Assembly (NCBI GenBank): GCA_019116915.1
Contig: DXAS01000076.1
Coordinates: 1-26,772 of the forward strand
DNA: 26,772 bases
Direction of reading: 5' to 3'
Source: Flavonifractor avicola
GTDB taxonomy: Bacteria > Bacillota > Clostridia > Oscillospirales > Oscillospiraceae
The notes under the pieces were generated by a model. The model worked only from the letters and a program-made list of their open reading frames with translations, made no database searches and was not told where the DNA came from. Made by a program: the position numbers and the translations under genes. Below, piece by piece: positions 14,772 to 21,923 of the stretch (within the stretch, counting starts at the first letter, position 1; each line of letters starts with the position of its first letter).

Positions 14772-16007
14772 TTACTCAAAGGTGGCCTGGGACAGATCCA
14801 GGGGTTGGTCGCAGAGGTTGAGGATGCTTTGGGCGTTGGCCCGGAAGATGGAGCCCTGGAAGTTGAGGGTTATGTCGGTGGGTACGTTGTCCAGCCGCAC
14901 CGCCACATCGTTGCCAAAAAAGCGGTTGTCGTTGTACATGGAGTGGTTGGCGTAGTCTCCCGTGCTGTCGAAGTGGAAGCCGATGCCGTTGCTTTGGAAG
15001 GAGCAGCCGATGACGTTGACCCAGCTGGTGCCGTAGGCATAAACCCCGGTGTCCCAGCCGGTGAAGGTGCAGTTGGTGGCCCGGAAGGGAGCGGAGCCGG
15101 AGAGACCGGTGCCGCTGCCCCTCCCCACAAAATCGATGTCCTGGAGATAGGCAATCTCGCCGTCGGGGGCCACCACCTGAACAGGGCCGGTGAAGGTGGT
15201 GCGGCTTCCGCCTTCGTCAGCGGAGCCGTACAGGTTCAGGCTCCGGTCCCGGATGGTGATCCCACCCTCATAGGTCACCGGGGGCAGGTGGAGGTTGATC
15301 ACCGCCACCGGGTCGTTCGCCTGGCCGCCGATGGTGTCGATGAGGGCCTGGAGCTCCTCAGCCGTGTCCATGGGGTAGTCCTCCGGGTGGTAGTCATATA
15401 CCGGGATGGGAACCACCTCATAGGTCTGCCGGAGGTAAATGGTGTCTCCGTTTTTCATTTGGAAGGTCCATACCAACTCTGCCGTGCCGCTCTCCCCGGT
15501 GAAGTCGATGAGGGAGATAAGGGGGCACTCAGGCGCTCCCTCGTTGTAGGCGGGCTGGGAGCACAGGTAGGGGGAGGAGCTGTCCTCCTGACCGATGAAG
15601 GCCGCGCTGACCTCCTCCACCTCCGCCAGGAAGGCGTCGGAGACGTCGTTGCCGGTGCTGTCGTTGATAAACAGCCGGGAGGGCACCCGGTACTGGCCCT
15701 CCGGCTCCCCCGGAATGGTCATCTCCGGCACGGGGGTGTAGCGGTCCGCGTGCTGGGTGAGCAGGAGCTGATAGTCCCCGTAGCGGATCTCCCCATAGCC
15801 GTCGTAGGCCTTGGGGGCGAAGGCCAGCCACAGCCCGAACCCCACGGCGGCCAGCACCGCCAGAGCCAGCAGTCCAAGCAGCAGTTTTTTCAGCAGGGGA
15901 GTGGCGGTTTTCGCCTGTTTTCGGGGATGAATGTCGGTGGCGCAGTGGGGGCAGAAGGAGGACTCCGCCGGCAAAGGTGCGCCGCAGTGGGGGCATTTGT
16001 GCGCCAT
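14772..16007 (-). CDS. Zinc-ribbon, single-helix membrane protein with beta-helix-like surface domain (copy 2)
   Basis: 411 residues with the same architecture as its neighbour: ribbon CPHCGAPLPAESSFCPHC, a nearly identical DIHPRKQAKTATPLLKKLL juxtamembrane segment, membrane helix at about 40-60, FQMKNGDTIYLRQ, MDTAEELQALID, LPPVTYEGGI and a beta-helix tail (NGIGFHFDSTG, DNRFFGNDVAV). The near-identical N-terminus suggests recent tandem duplication or gene conversion with copy 1, while the outer parts have diverged. GGAGG lies 7 nt before the ATG and overlaps the end of the upstream gene, so translation may be coupled. Confidence 0.85.
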   Translation of the reverse strand: MAHKCPHCGAPLPAESSFCPHCATDIHPRKQAKTATPLLKKLLLGLLALAVLAAVGFGLWLAFAPKAYDGYGEIRYGDYQLLLTQHADRYTPVPEMTIPGEPEGQYRVPSRLFINDSTGNDVSDAFLAEVEEVSAAFIGQEDSSSPYLCSQPAYNEGAPECPLISLIDFTGESGTAELVWTFQMKNGDTIYLRQTYEVVPIPVYDYHPEDYPMDTAEELQALIDTIGGQANDPVAVINLHLPPVTYEGGITIRDRSLNLYGSADEGGSRTTFTGPVQVVAPDGEIAYLQDIDFVGRGSGTGLSGSAPFRATNCTFTGWDTGVYAYGTSWVNVIGCSFQSNGIGFHFDSTGDYANHSMYNDNRFFGNDVAVRLDNVPTDITLNFQGSIFRANAQSILNLCDQPLDLSQATFE

Positions 16008-16010
16008 GAC

Positions 16011-16931
16011 TTATCCTCCGTTCCCCTGGTAATCCAGCATGGTGTAGCCCAGCAGGTTGTAGTCCTGATCCAGCAGCAGGTAGCACATCCACCGGTCCTT
16101 ACGGGGCAGGAACTCCTCCAGCCGCTGGATCTCCCGGCACTGGCGCTCCGGCTCCGGGCCGTGGAGGGTGTGCCACAGGGCGTAGGTCTGGGGGTCGTCC
16201 TCCCGCAGCACGGGGCCCTGGCCGGTGTTGTAGCCCTTCAGGAACCACACCGCCCCGGAGGACTCGATCTCCTCCGGCGGGATGTAGGTGGAGAAATCCT
16301 CCTCCCAATTGCCCTCAAAGGCGGCCAGCTCCGCCTCGTAGAGGTGGGTGAAGTCGTAGTCGCAGTTCACCACGTCCATCTGCCACTTGCCGCCCCCCAG
16401 GTTGGTGGGGGAGCCGATGAAATAGCCCATCAGGTGGGTGTTGTCGTCAAAGATCATCAGAGCCACCCGGTTATTGGAGTCGCTGCCGGCGTTGTACATC
16501 CCCCGTTCCCCCACGGCGTTCTGGGCGCCCCGGGAGGACACCAGAGTGGCCATCTGGAAGCTGTCCACCAGATAGTCGTCGATGTTGTCGCTGGTCTTGA
16601 TGGTGGTGCGGAAGTCGATGCAGGTGAGGGTGGGGAAGAACTCCTCCAGATATTCGGGAGTGGCCGTCACCATGCCGTCCTCGTCCTCCTGAAAGACCAC
16701 CGGTGTGGTCTCCCCGGCGGGGAGACCGGTGGGATGCTCATGGAGCAGCGCCCAGCCCACCAGGGCGGCCGCCGCCACGATGGCCAGAGCCAGCACCCAT
16801 TTCAGACCCTTCCGCCACATATGGGTGGGGACGGGGGCCGCCTCCCGGGTGCGGATGCTCCGGGCGCAGTGGGGACAGAAGGCGGCCTCCTCCGGGAGAG
16901 GCGCGCCGCAATGGGGGCATTTGTGTTCCAT
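16011..16931 (-). CDS. Zinc-ribbon, single-helix membrane protein with unrelated extracellular domain
   Basis: 306 residues. It shares the ribbon (MEHKCPHCGAPLPEEAAFCPHC) and a membrane helix at about 45-63 with the four neighbours. The outer part, however, lacks the MKNGDT and LPPVTYEG landmarks and the beta-helix turns. Its extracellular domain (for example YLEEFFPTLTCIDFRTT, MIFDDNTHLMGYFIG, LLLDQDYNLLGYTMLDY) is not recognised. An alternative ATG at 16949 overlaps the upstream stop (ATGA); I prefer 16931 because the homologues begin directly at the ribbon and AAAGAG lies 9 nt upstream. Its place inside the operon suggests a role tied to the beta-helix proteins. Confidence 0.78.
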   Translation of the reverse strand: MEHKCPHCGAPLPEEAAFCPHCARSIRTREAAPVPTHMWRKGLKWVLALAIVAAAALVGWALLHEHPTGLPAGETTPVVFQEDEDGMVTATPEYLEEFFPTLTCIDFRTTIKTSDNIDDYLVDSFQMATLVSSRGAQNAVGERGMYNAGSDSNNRVALMIFDDNTHLMGYFIGSPTNLGGGKWQMDVVNCDYDFTHLYEAELAAFEGNWEEDFSTYIPPEEIESSGAVWFLKGYNTGQGPVLREDDPQTYALWHTLHGPEPERQCREIQRLEEFLPRKDRWMCYLLLDQDYNLLGYTMLDYQGNGG

Positions 16932-16945
16932 AGGGATCATCTCTT

Positions 16946-18202
16946 TCATGTAAAGGTAGCGCCTCCGGTATCAATGGCATGGTTGTTGGGGTTGAGGATG
17001 GTCGCCACGTTGCTGTCAAACAGGCAGAACTTAAAGTCAATGGTCCTGAGGCCGGGCACCCGCAAAAGGTCCACCGCCACCGTGTTGTTCCGGAAGGTGT
17101 TGTTGGTAAAGTCAGTGTAATTGCAGTAAGTTCCGCCGCTGTCGAAGCGGAAGCCGATGTCGTTGTCGGTAAAGAGGCAGTCTTTTGGGTTGGCCCAGGC
17201 CTCCCCGCCCACCAGCAGGCCGATCTCCCAGCCGGTGAAGGAGCAGTCCAGCACCCGGTACTGGGCGGCCACGGTGAGGCCGGTGCCGGTGCCGTTCCCC
17301 ACAAAGTCGATGTGTTCGATGTCGCACAGAGGGTCCTCCTCCGGCGCAAGCACCACCGGCCCTAAGAAGGTGGTGCGCCGGCCCTGCCCGTCGGTGGAGC
17401 CGGAGAGGTTGATTCCCCGCCGGTCAATGGTGAGGCCTCCCTCATAGGTCACCGGCGGCAGGTGGATCCGCACCACCGTGGACAGGGGGACCTCCGCTTG
17501 GATCTGGTCCACCAGGGCCTGGAGGTCCTGGATGGTGTCCATATCGTAGTCCTCCGGGTAGTAGTGGGCGGTATCCACCCTCTGGAAGTCGATCTTCTGG
17601 CGGAGGAGGATGGTGTCCCCGTTTTTCATGGTGATGGTCCACTCCACCTCCACCGGCCCCTGACTGCGGTCGGTAAAATCCAGAGTGGTCAGGGCCAGAC
17701 CGTCGTAGGGGTCCTGGGGGTCCAGAGGCAGGGAGCAGCTCACCGGGGAGGGGCTGTCCGGCGGCTGGATCACCCGGACCTGAACCTCAGACGTCTGGTT
17801 GAGGAAGGCCCGTCCTGCGTCTTCGCCGGAGTCAACATGGGCGACAAACAGCCGGGAGACCCGGTCGTAGACCCCGCCCTCCTCCACCTGCATGGTGTGG
17901 GCCGCCTCGGGGACTATGTCGGTGCGGCAGGTAAGGAACAGGTGGTAGTCGCTGCCATTCAGGGTATAGGTCAGCTCCCCCCAGGCCCTATATACGTCCG
18001 GGGCAAGGGCGTCGGACGCCAGCCAGCCTCCCCAGCCAAGGGCGGCCAGCATCAGCAGCAGGAGAGCCCGCCGCAGCGGTTTCAGCCACCAGCGGACGGG
18101 TGTATCCACCTCATGTCGGGTGCGGAGGTTTTGGGCGCAGTGGGGGCAGAAGGAGGCTTCCGCTGGAAGGGGCGTGCCGCAGTGAGGGCAGCGTAAATTC
18201 AT
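16946..18202 (-). CDS. Zinc-ribbon, single-helix membrane protein with beta-helix-like surface domain (copy 3)
   Basis: 418 residues. Ribbon RCPHCGTPLPAEASFCPHC, basic juxtamembrane RWWLKPLRR, membrane helix at about 49-66, then ITMKNGDTILLRQK, MDTIQDLQALVDQIQAEVPL, LPPVTYEGGL and beta-helix turns (DNDIGFRFDSGG, NNTFRNNTVAVDL). It resembles copy 4 more than copies 1 and 2, sharing the WLKPLRR/WLRPLRR segment and the IQAEVPL(S/P)TVVR segment. GGGAGG lies 8 nt before the ATG. Predicted outside face: most of the protein. Function unknown. Confidence 0.85.
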   Translation of the reverse strand: MNLRCPHCGTPLPAEASFCPHCAQNLRTRHEVDTPVRWWLKPLRRALLLLMLAALGWGGWLASDALAPDVYRAWGELTYTLNGSDYHLFLTCRTDIVPEAAHTMQVEEGGVYDRVSRLFVAHVDSGEDAGRAFLNQTSEVQVRVIQPPDSPSPVSCSLPLDPQDPYDGLALTTLDFTDRSQGPVEVEWTITMKNGDTILLRQKIDFQRVDTAHYYPEDYDMDTIQDLQALVDQIQAEVPLSTVVRIHLPPVTYEGGLTIDRRGINLSGSTDGQGRRTTFLGPVVLAPEEDPLCDIEHIDFVGNGTGTGLTVAAQYRVLDCSFTGWEIGLLVGGEAWANPKDCLFTDNDIGFRFDSGGTYCNYTDFTNNTFRNNTVAVDLLRVPGLRTIDFKFCLFDSNVATILNPNNHAIDTGGATFT

Positions 18203-18216
18203 AGCACTCGCCTCCC

Positions 18217-19485
18217 TCAGTCAAAGGTGGCCCGGGTGAGGTCGGTGGGGTGGTCGGCGGGGTTGGAGAGGTTCAGGCCGTTGCCGGAGAAGGCGCAGCC
18301 GTTGAAGTAGAGGATCTTGGCTCCGGGTACCCGGAGCAGCTCCACGGCGGTGCCGTTGTTCCGGAAGGTGTTGCCCTCCAGCATATTGCCGTTGACGTAG
18401 TCCCCCACGCTGTCAAAGCGGAAGCCCACGCCGTTGTCCTCAAACCAGCACCCGGTGGGGTCGGCCCAGTCGTCTCCGCCCACCAGCAGGCCGGTGTCCC
18501 AGCCGGTGAAGAGGCAGTCCTGCACCCGGCCGTCGGCCTCCACGGTGAGGCCGGTGCCCGAGCCGCTGCCCCGGAAGTCGATGTTCTGAATGAAGCACTG
18601 GGGGCCCTGGTCCACATCCACCGTCACCGGGCCCAGAAAGGCGGTGCGCATCTTTTTGTCATCCTCGGCGCCGTACAGGTTGATGGGCCGCCCGGTGATG
18701 ATAAGGCCCCCCTCGTAGTGGACGGGAGGCAGGTTGAGCCGCACCACCGTGGGCAGGGGGACCTCCGCCTGGATCTGATCTACCAGGGCCTGGAGATCCT
18801 CAATGGTGTCCATGTCGTACTCCTCCGGGGTGTAGTCCACTACATCCACCGGCTCGATCACCATCTTGTGCCGCAGAAGGATGGTGTCCCCGTTTTTCAT
18901 GCGGATGTCCCACCGAACCTCTGCCTCCCCCCGGCTCTGACCGTCAAAATAGAGCGGCGAGAGGGCCATCCCCTCGGCGGCGGGATCGCCCTGATAGGTG
19001 GGCTGCTGCCAGGTGATGGGGGAGGGGTTGTCCTGGGGCTGGACCACCTGGACCTGGATAGTCTCGACCTGCTGGCGGAAGACCTGCCCGGCGTCGGCGC
19101 CGGTGTCCACATGGGTCACAAAGAGCTTGGCGGCCCGGTCATAATCCCAGTCTTCGATGGTCTGCACGGTGTATTCCGGCTCCGGGGCGCTGTCGTTACG
19201 GAAGGTGGCCGCTAAATGGTAATCGTTGCCGTTCAGACGGTAGGTCAGCTCCCCCCAGGCGTCGTATGTGTCGGGGGTAACGGCGTCATAGAGCAAACAG
19301 ACCGCCGCAGCCAAGGTGGCCAGCGCCAGCAGAAAAAGGACCCGCCTCAGTGGCCGGAGCCACCGGCGGACCGGTGCCTTCGCCTCCCGCCGGGGGCGGA
19401 GAGCTTCCATGCAGTAGGGACAGAAGGAGGCCTCGCTGGGGAGGGTGGCGCCGCAGACAGGGCAGGGCCTGGTCCCGCCGGTCAT
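18217..19485 (-). CDS. Zinc-ribbon, single-helix membrane protein with beta-helix-like surface domain (copy 4)
   Basis: 422 residues. Ribbon CPVCGATLPSEASFCPYC, RRWLRPLRRVLFLLALATLAAAV as basic patch plus membrane helix, IRMKNGDTILLRHK, MDTIEDLQALVDQIQAEVPL, LPPVHYEGGL and beta-helix turns (DNGVGFRFDSVGD, GNTFRNNGTAVEL). It directly follows the kinase gene: the kinase stop TGA and this ATG are separated by one base, with GGAGG 9 nt upstream inside the kinase gene. This indicates coupled translation and makes these membrane proteins the obvious candidates for phosphorylation by that kinase (inference). Confidence 0.85.
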   Translation of the reverse strand: MTGGTRPCPVCGATLPSEASFCPYCMEALRPRREAKAPVRRWLRPLRRVLFLLALATLAAAVCLLYDAVTPDTYDAWGELTYRLNGNDYHLAATFRNDSAPEPEYTVQTIEDWDYDRAAKLFVTHVDTGADAGQVFRQQVETIQVQVVQPQDNPSPITWQQPTYQGDPAAEGMALSPLYFDGQSRGEAEVRWDIRMKNGDTILLRHKMVIEPVDVVDYTPEEYDMDTIEDLQALVDQIQAEVPLPTVVRLNLPPVHYEGGLIITGRPINLYGAEDDKKMRTAFLGPVTVDVDQGPQCFIQNIDFRGSGSGTGLTVEADGRVQDCLFTGWDTGLLVGGDDWADPTGCWFEDNGVGFRFDSVGDYVNGNMLEGNTFRNNGTAVELLRVPGAKILYFNGCAFSGNGLNLSNPADHPTDLTRATFD

Positions 19486-19486
19486 G

Positions 19487-20194
19487 TCACAGGACCTCCA
19501 TCAGCCGCAGCACATTGCGGTAGCGGTGCTGGGGGTTGACGTGGGTACACCGGTCCACAATACGGCCCATTTTGCCCCCCGCCAGCTTCTTGGAGGGATG
19601 CTCTCCGGTGAGCATCACGTTGATGAGCACCCCCAGGGAGTAGATGTCGGTGCGGATGTCCGACTGGGACAGACCGTACTGCTCCGGGGCGGCAAAGCCG
19701 GTGGTGCCCAGAATCTGGGTGTCGTTGCTGTGCTCGGGTTTATGTAAACGGGCGGCGTCAAAGTCGATGAGTACCGCCTCGTCTCCCCGGAGGATGATGT
19801 TCTCCGGCTTTACGTCCCGGTGGACGGCCCCGATGGAGTGGAGGACCCACAGGGCCTTGCACACCTGCCGGACGATCTTCCGGGTCTCCTCCGGTGAAAA
19901 TAGGGCCTCCTGCAGCAGGAAGCCCAGGGTGTCGCCCTCAATAAATTCCTCCAGCGTCAGGACCTTGTTCCCCTCCTCCGCCACCTCGTACACGGTGGGG
20001 AGATTGGGACAGGTGTAGTCCAGCAGCTTTCGGTAGACTTCCGGATTGCCGGTGAAACGGCGCAGGATCAGACGCCTGCCGGTGGCGTTGTGCCGGATGA
20101 GCTGTACGCTGCCCCGGGGGCTTTCCTTTAAGATCCGGACCAACTCATACTCTTCCTGAAGCGCATTTGACAGCCAGGTATAAATAGAAATCAC
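19487..20194 (-). CDS. Small cytosolic Ser/Thr protein kinase, atypical active site
   Basis: About 235 residues, a bare kinase domain without membrane helix. Clear HRDVKPENI catalytic loop, APEQYG activation-segment end and DIYSLGVLINVML helix F. Odd points: no GxGxxG loop (LKESPRGSVQL), the strand-3 Lys appears replaced by Arg (LILRRF), and DFG reads DFD (IDFDAAR). It could be active with altered ATP binding, or be a pseudokinase. No ATG fits downstream of the promoter; I use GTG at 20194, with AAGG about 10 nt upstream. This start is uncertain, and ATG 20245 lies upstream of the promoter's -10. First gene of the zinc-ribbon operon, divergent from an XRE regulator. Confidence 0.85.
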   Translation of the reverse strand: MISIYTWLSNALQEEYELVRILKESPRGSVQLIRHNATGRRLILRRFTGNPEVYRKLLDYTCPNLPTVYEVAEEGNKVLTLEEFIEGDTLGFLLQEALFSPEETRKIVRQVCKALWVLHSIGAVHRDVKPENIILRGDEAVLIDFDAARLHKPEHSNDTQILGTTGFAAPEQYGLSQSDIRTDIYSLGVLINVMLTGEHPSKKLAGGKMGRIVDRCTHVNPQHRYRNVLRLMEVL

Positions 20195-20228
20195 CCCTGA
20201 AAAACCTTGTACACTATGCAGTGGGCAT

Positions 20229-20256
20229 ATTGTATCCAGGTACAAATTGTTGTAAA
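20229..20256 (-). promoter_or_regulatory. Sigma-A promoter of the kinase/zinc-ribbon operon, overlapped by inverted repeats
   Basis: TTTACA (20256-20251), 16-bp spacer, TACAAT (20234-20229), giving a start near 20222. TTGTA/TACAA half-sites occur at 20207, 20230, 20241 and 20250. They include the inverted repeats TTGTA-N6-TACAA (20230-20245) and TACAA-N4-TTGTA (20241-20254), which cover the -10 and -35. These are candidate operators for the divergent XRE-type regulator. Confidence 0.65.
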
Positions 20257-20301
20257 TTTAGTATAAACGATTTCCATTTGAAAGTAAAGGGAGTGATAGG
20301 A

Positions 20302-20727
20302 TTGGAAAATAAGACCACGGGCGATCTGAGCCATGATCTGATGAGCGAGGCCAACATTGACTCTTATCTCCACGACAATCAGCCCTTCTTTGCCAACCAG
20401 AGCATTGCGGAGCTGCTGGCGGAGTTATATGAGAAGAAGGACTTTTCCAAGGCGGCCCTGGCCCGGAAGGCGGGGATGAGCGAGGTCTATCTCCACCAGG
20501 TTTTTGCCGGCCGGCGCAATCCCTCCCGGGACCGGCTGCTCTGCCTGTGCGTGGGGCTGGAGACCACCCTGGAGGAGGCCCAGCGGCTGCTTAAGCAGGC
20601 CGGCTACGCCCCCCTCTATCCCCGGCTGAAGCGGGATGCCATCATCAGCTTCGGCATCGTACATCACATGGAGTTGGGAGAGATCAACGACAAGCTGTTT
20701 GCCGAAAATGAAAAGACCCTGTATTGA
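20302..20727 (+). CDS. XRE-type helix-turn-helix transcriptional regulator
   Basis: About 141 residues from a TTG start at 20302, preceded by AAAGGGAG at about 9 nt; GTG at 20293 is in frame but too close to that site. The XRE helix-turn-helix lies at about residues 40-90 (FSKAALARKAGMSEVYLHQVFAGRRNPSRDR, with the typical Q/V and GRR-P recognition features). A helical tail (LEEAQRLLKQAGYAPLYPRLKRDAI) follows, which is often seen in regulators encoded next to small kinases in Firmicutes. It is divergent from the atypical kinase gene across a 107-bp region with TTGTA half-sites, and 31 nt upstream of an SLH gene, so it may control both directions. Confidence 0.85.
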   Translation: MENKTTGDLSHDLMSEANIDSYLHDNQPFFANQSIAELLAELYEKKDFSKAALARKAGMSEVYLHQVFAGRRNPSRDRLLCLCVGLETTLEEAQRLLKQAGYAPLYPRLKRDAIISFGIVHHMELGEINDKLFAENEKTLY

Positions 20728-20758
20728 TGCGGTCCACCAAATGAGAGGAGCAAAGCAC

Positions 20759-21889
20759 ATGAGATCCATTGGAAAAAAGATCTGCGCCGGGGCGCTGGCC
20801 CTGGCGCTGTCCGTGTCCATGCTGCCTGGGGCGGCCCTGGCGGCGGAGAGCCTGGATAACTTTCAGAAGGTCAATACTTACACCGTCGGAACCTTTACCG
20901 ACGTGGCAGCCGACAGCTGGTATGCCGGCAGCGTGAAGGACGCCTATGAGCTGGACCTGGTGAAGGGGAGCAGCGCCACCACCTTCTCTCCTACTCAGAA
21001 CATCACCATCGGCTCCGCCCTGGCTTTGTCCTGCCGCCTGCACAGCATCTACCACACCGGCAAGGCCGACTTCCAGCAGGGGGAGCCCTGGTACCAGGTG
21101 TATGTGGACTACGCCATCTCAAACGATATCATCGCCAGTGACGAGTTTACCGATTATAACGCCACCGCCACCCGCCGCCAGTTCGCCGGCATCCTGGCCA
21201 AGTCTCTGCCCTCTGACGCGCTGAAGGTCATCAACCAGATTGAGCCGGGGGACATCCCCGATGTGGATATTGGCTCCTCCTATGGGGCGCTCATCTATTT
21301 CCTGTACGGGGCGGGCATCCTCACCGGCAGCGACAAGTACGGCACCTTCCAGCCGGAGACGCCCATTGACCGGGCGTCGGTAGCCACCATCGTTTCCCGT
21401 ATGGCTCTGCCCGGCCAGCGCAAGCAGCTGACCCTGGAGGAGAAGGAGCCGGAGCCCACCCCCGGCACCCCGGCGCTCACCCCCGGACAGCTGAGCAGCC
21501 TGAAGAATGACATCGACAAAGCCGGTGAGGCCATTGCCGGCGGACAGAGATCGGCCAAGATCGTGGAGGACTCTTCCATGCCCAATCTGGTAGGTCCCAC
21601 ATCTACCCTTTTAATCATGACCAATGGTGTGACGGCTGTGGGGTTTTTGGATCTGGCCCGGGATGTGCTGAAGAATGTGGATGCCATTCCTATCTCCTAT
21701 GACGGATACACCAGCCTTCAGGAGCTGATCAAAGTGACCCGGGATGACCTGTGGAATGAGTGCAGCGGGCACCAGAACAAGATCAACAAATATACCTGGA
21801 GTCTCTATTTTGATCAGGGCTGCGCGTCCATGGACAAAGCTGAGAGGCGGATCGCCGCCATACAGGAGATTATTGCCACCCTGGGATAA
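20759..21889 (+). CDS. SLH-domain surface protein with unknown C-terminal domain
   Basis: 376 residues. Signal peptide with cleavage near ALA-AE (residue ~29). Three SLH motifs cover about 30-235 (FTDVAADSWYAGSV; PWYQVYVDYAI to FAGILAKSL; GILTGSDKYGTFQPETPIDR), which attach proteins to secondary cell-wall polymer. A proline/threonine linker (EPEPTPGTPALTPG) leads to a helical domain at about 255-376 that I do not recognise. GAGGAG 9 nt upstream fixes the ATG at 20759. It shares most of its SLH half with the next gene, 34 nt downstream, so the pair arose by duplication with different outer domains. Confidence 0.92.
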   Translation: MRSIGKKICAGALALALSVSMLPGAALAAESLDNFQKVNTYTVGTFTDVAADSWYAGSVKDAYELDLVKGSSATTFSPTQNITIGSALALSCRLHSIYHTGKADFQQGEPWYQVYVDYAISNDIIASDEFTDYNATATRRQFAGILAKSLPSDALKVINQIEPGDIPDVDIGSSYGALIYFLYGAGILTGSDKYGTFQPETPIDRASVATIVSRMALPGQRKQLTLEEKEPEPTPGTPALTPGQLSSLKNDIDKAGEAIAGGQRSAKIVEDSSMPNLVGPTSTLLIMTNGVTAVGFLDLARDVLKNVDAIPISYDGYTSLQELIKVTRDDLWNECSGHQNKINKYTWSLYFDQGCASMDKAERRIAAIQEIIATLG

Positions 21890-21923
21890 CAAGCCCGCAA
21901 GTCAATGACAAGGAGGAACTGAG

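Noticed and set aside
14661..17120. 819-codon plus-strand open frame opposite the zinc-ribbon genes
   Set aside because: Antisense to five consistent genes with ribosome sites; its protein is Gly/Val/His-rich without recognisable motifs. The 820-codon minus-strand frame at 21870-24332 is rejected for the same reason.
20230..20267. Plus-strand promoter for the XRE regulator (TTGTAT or TATAAA elements)
   Set aside because: Candidate -35 and -10 boxes match only about half of the consensus at proper spacing, so I do not list one.
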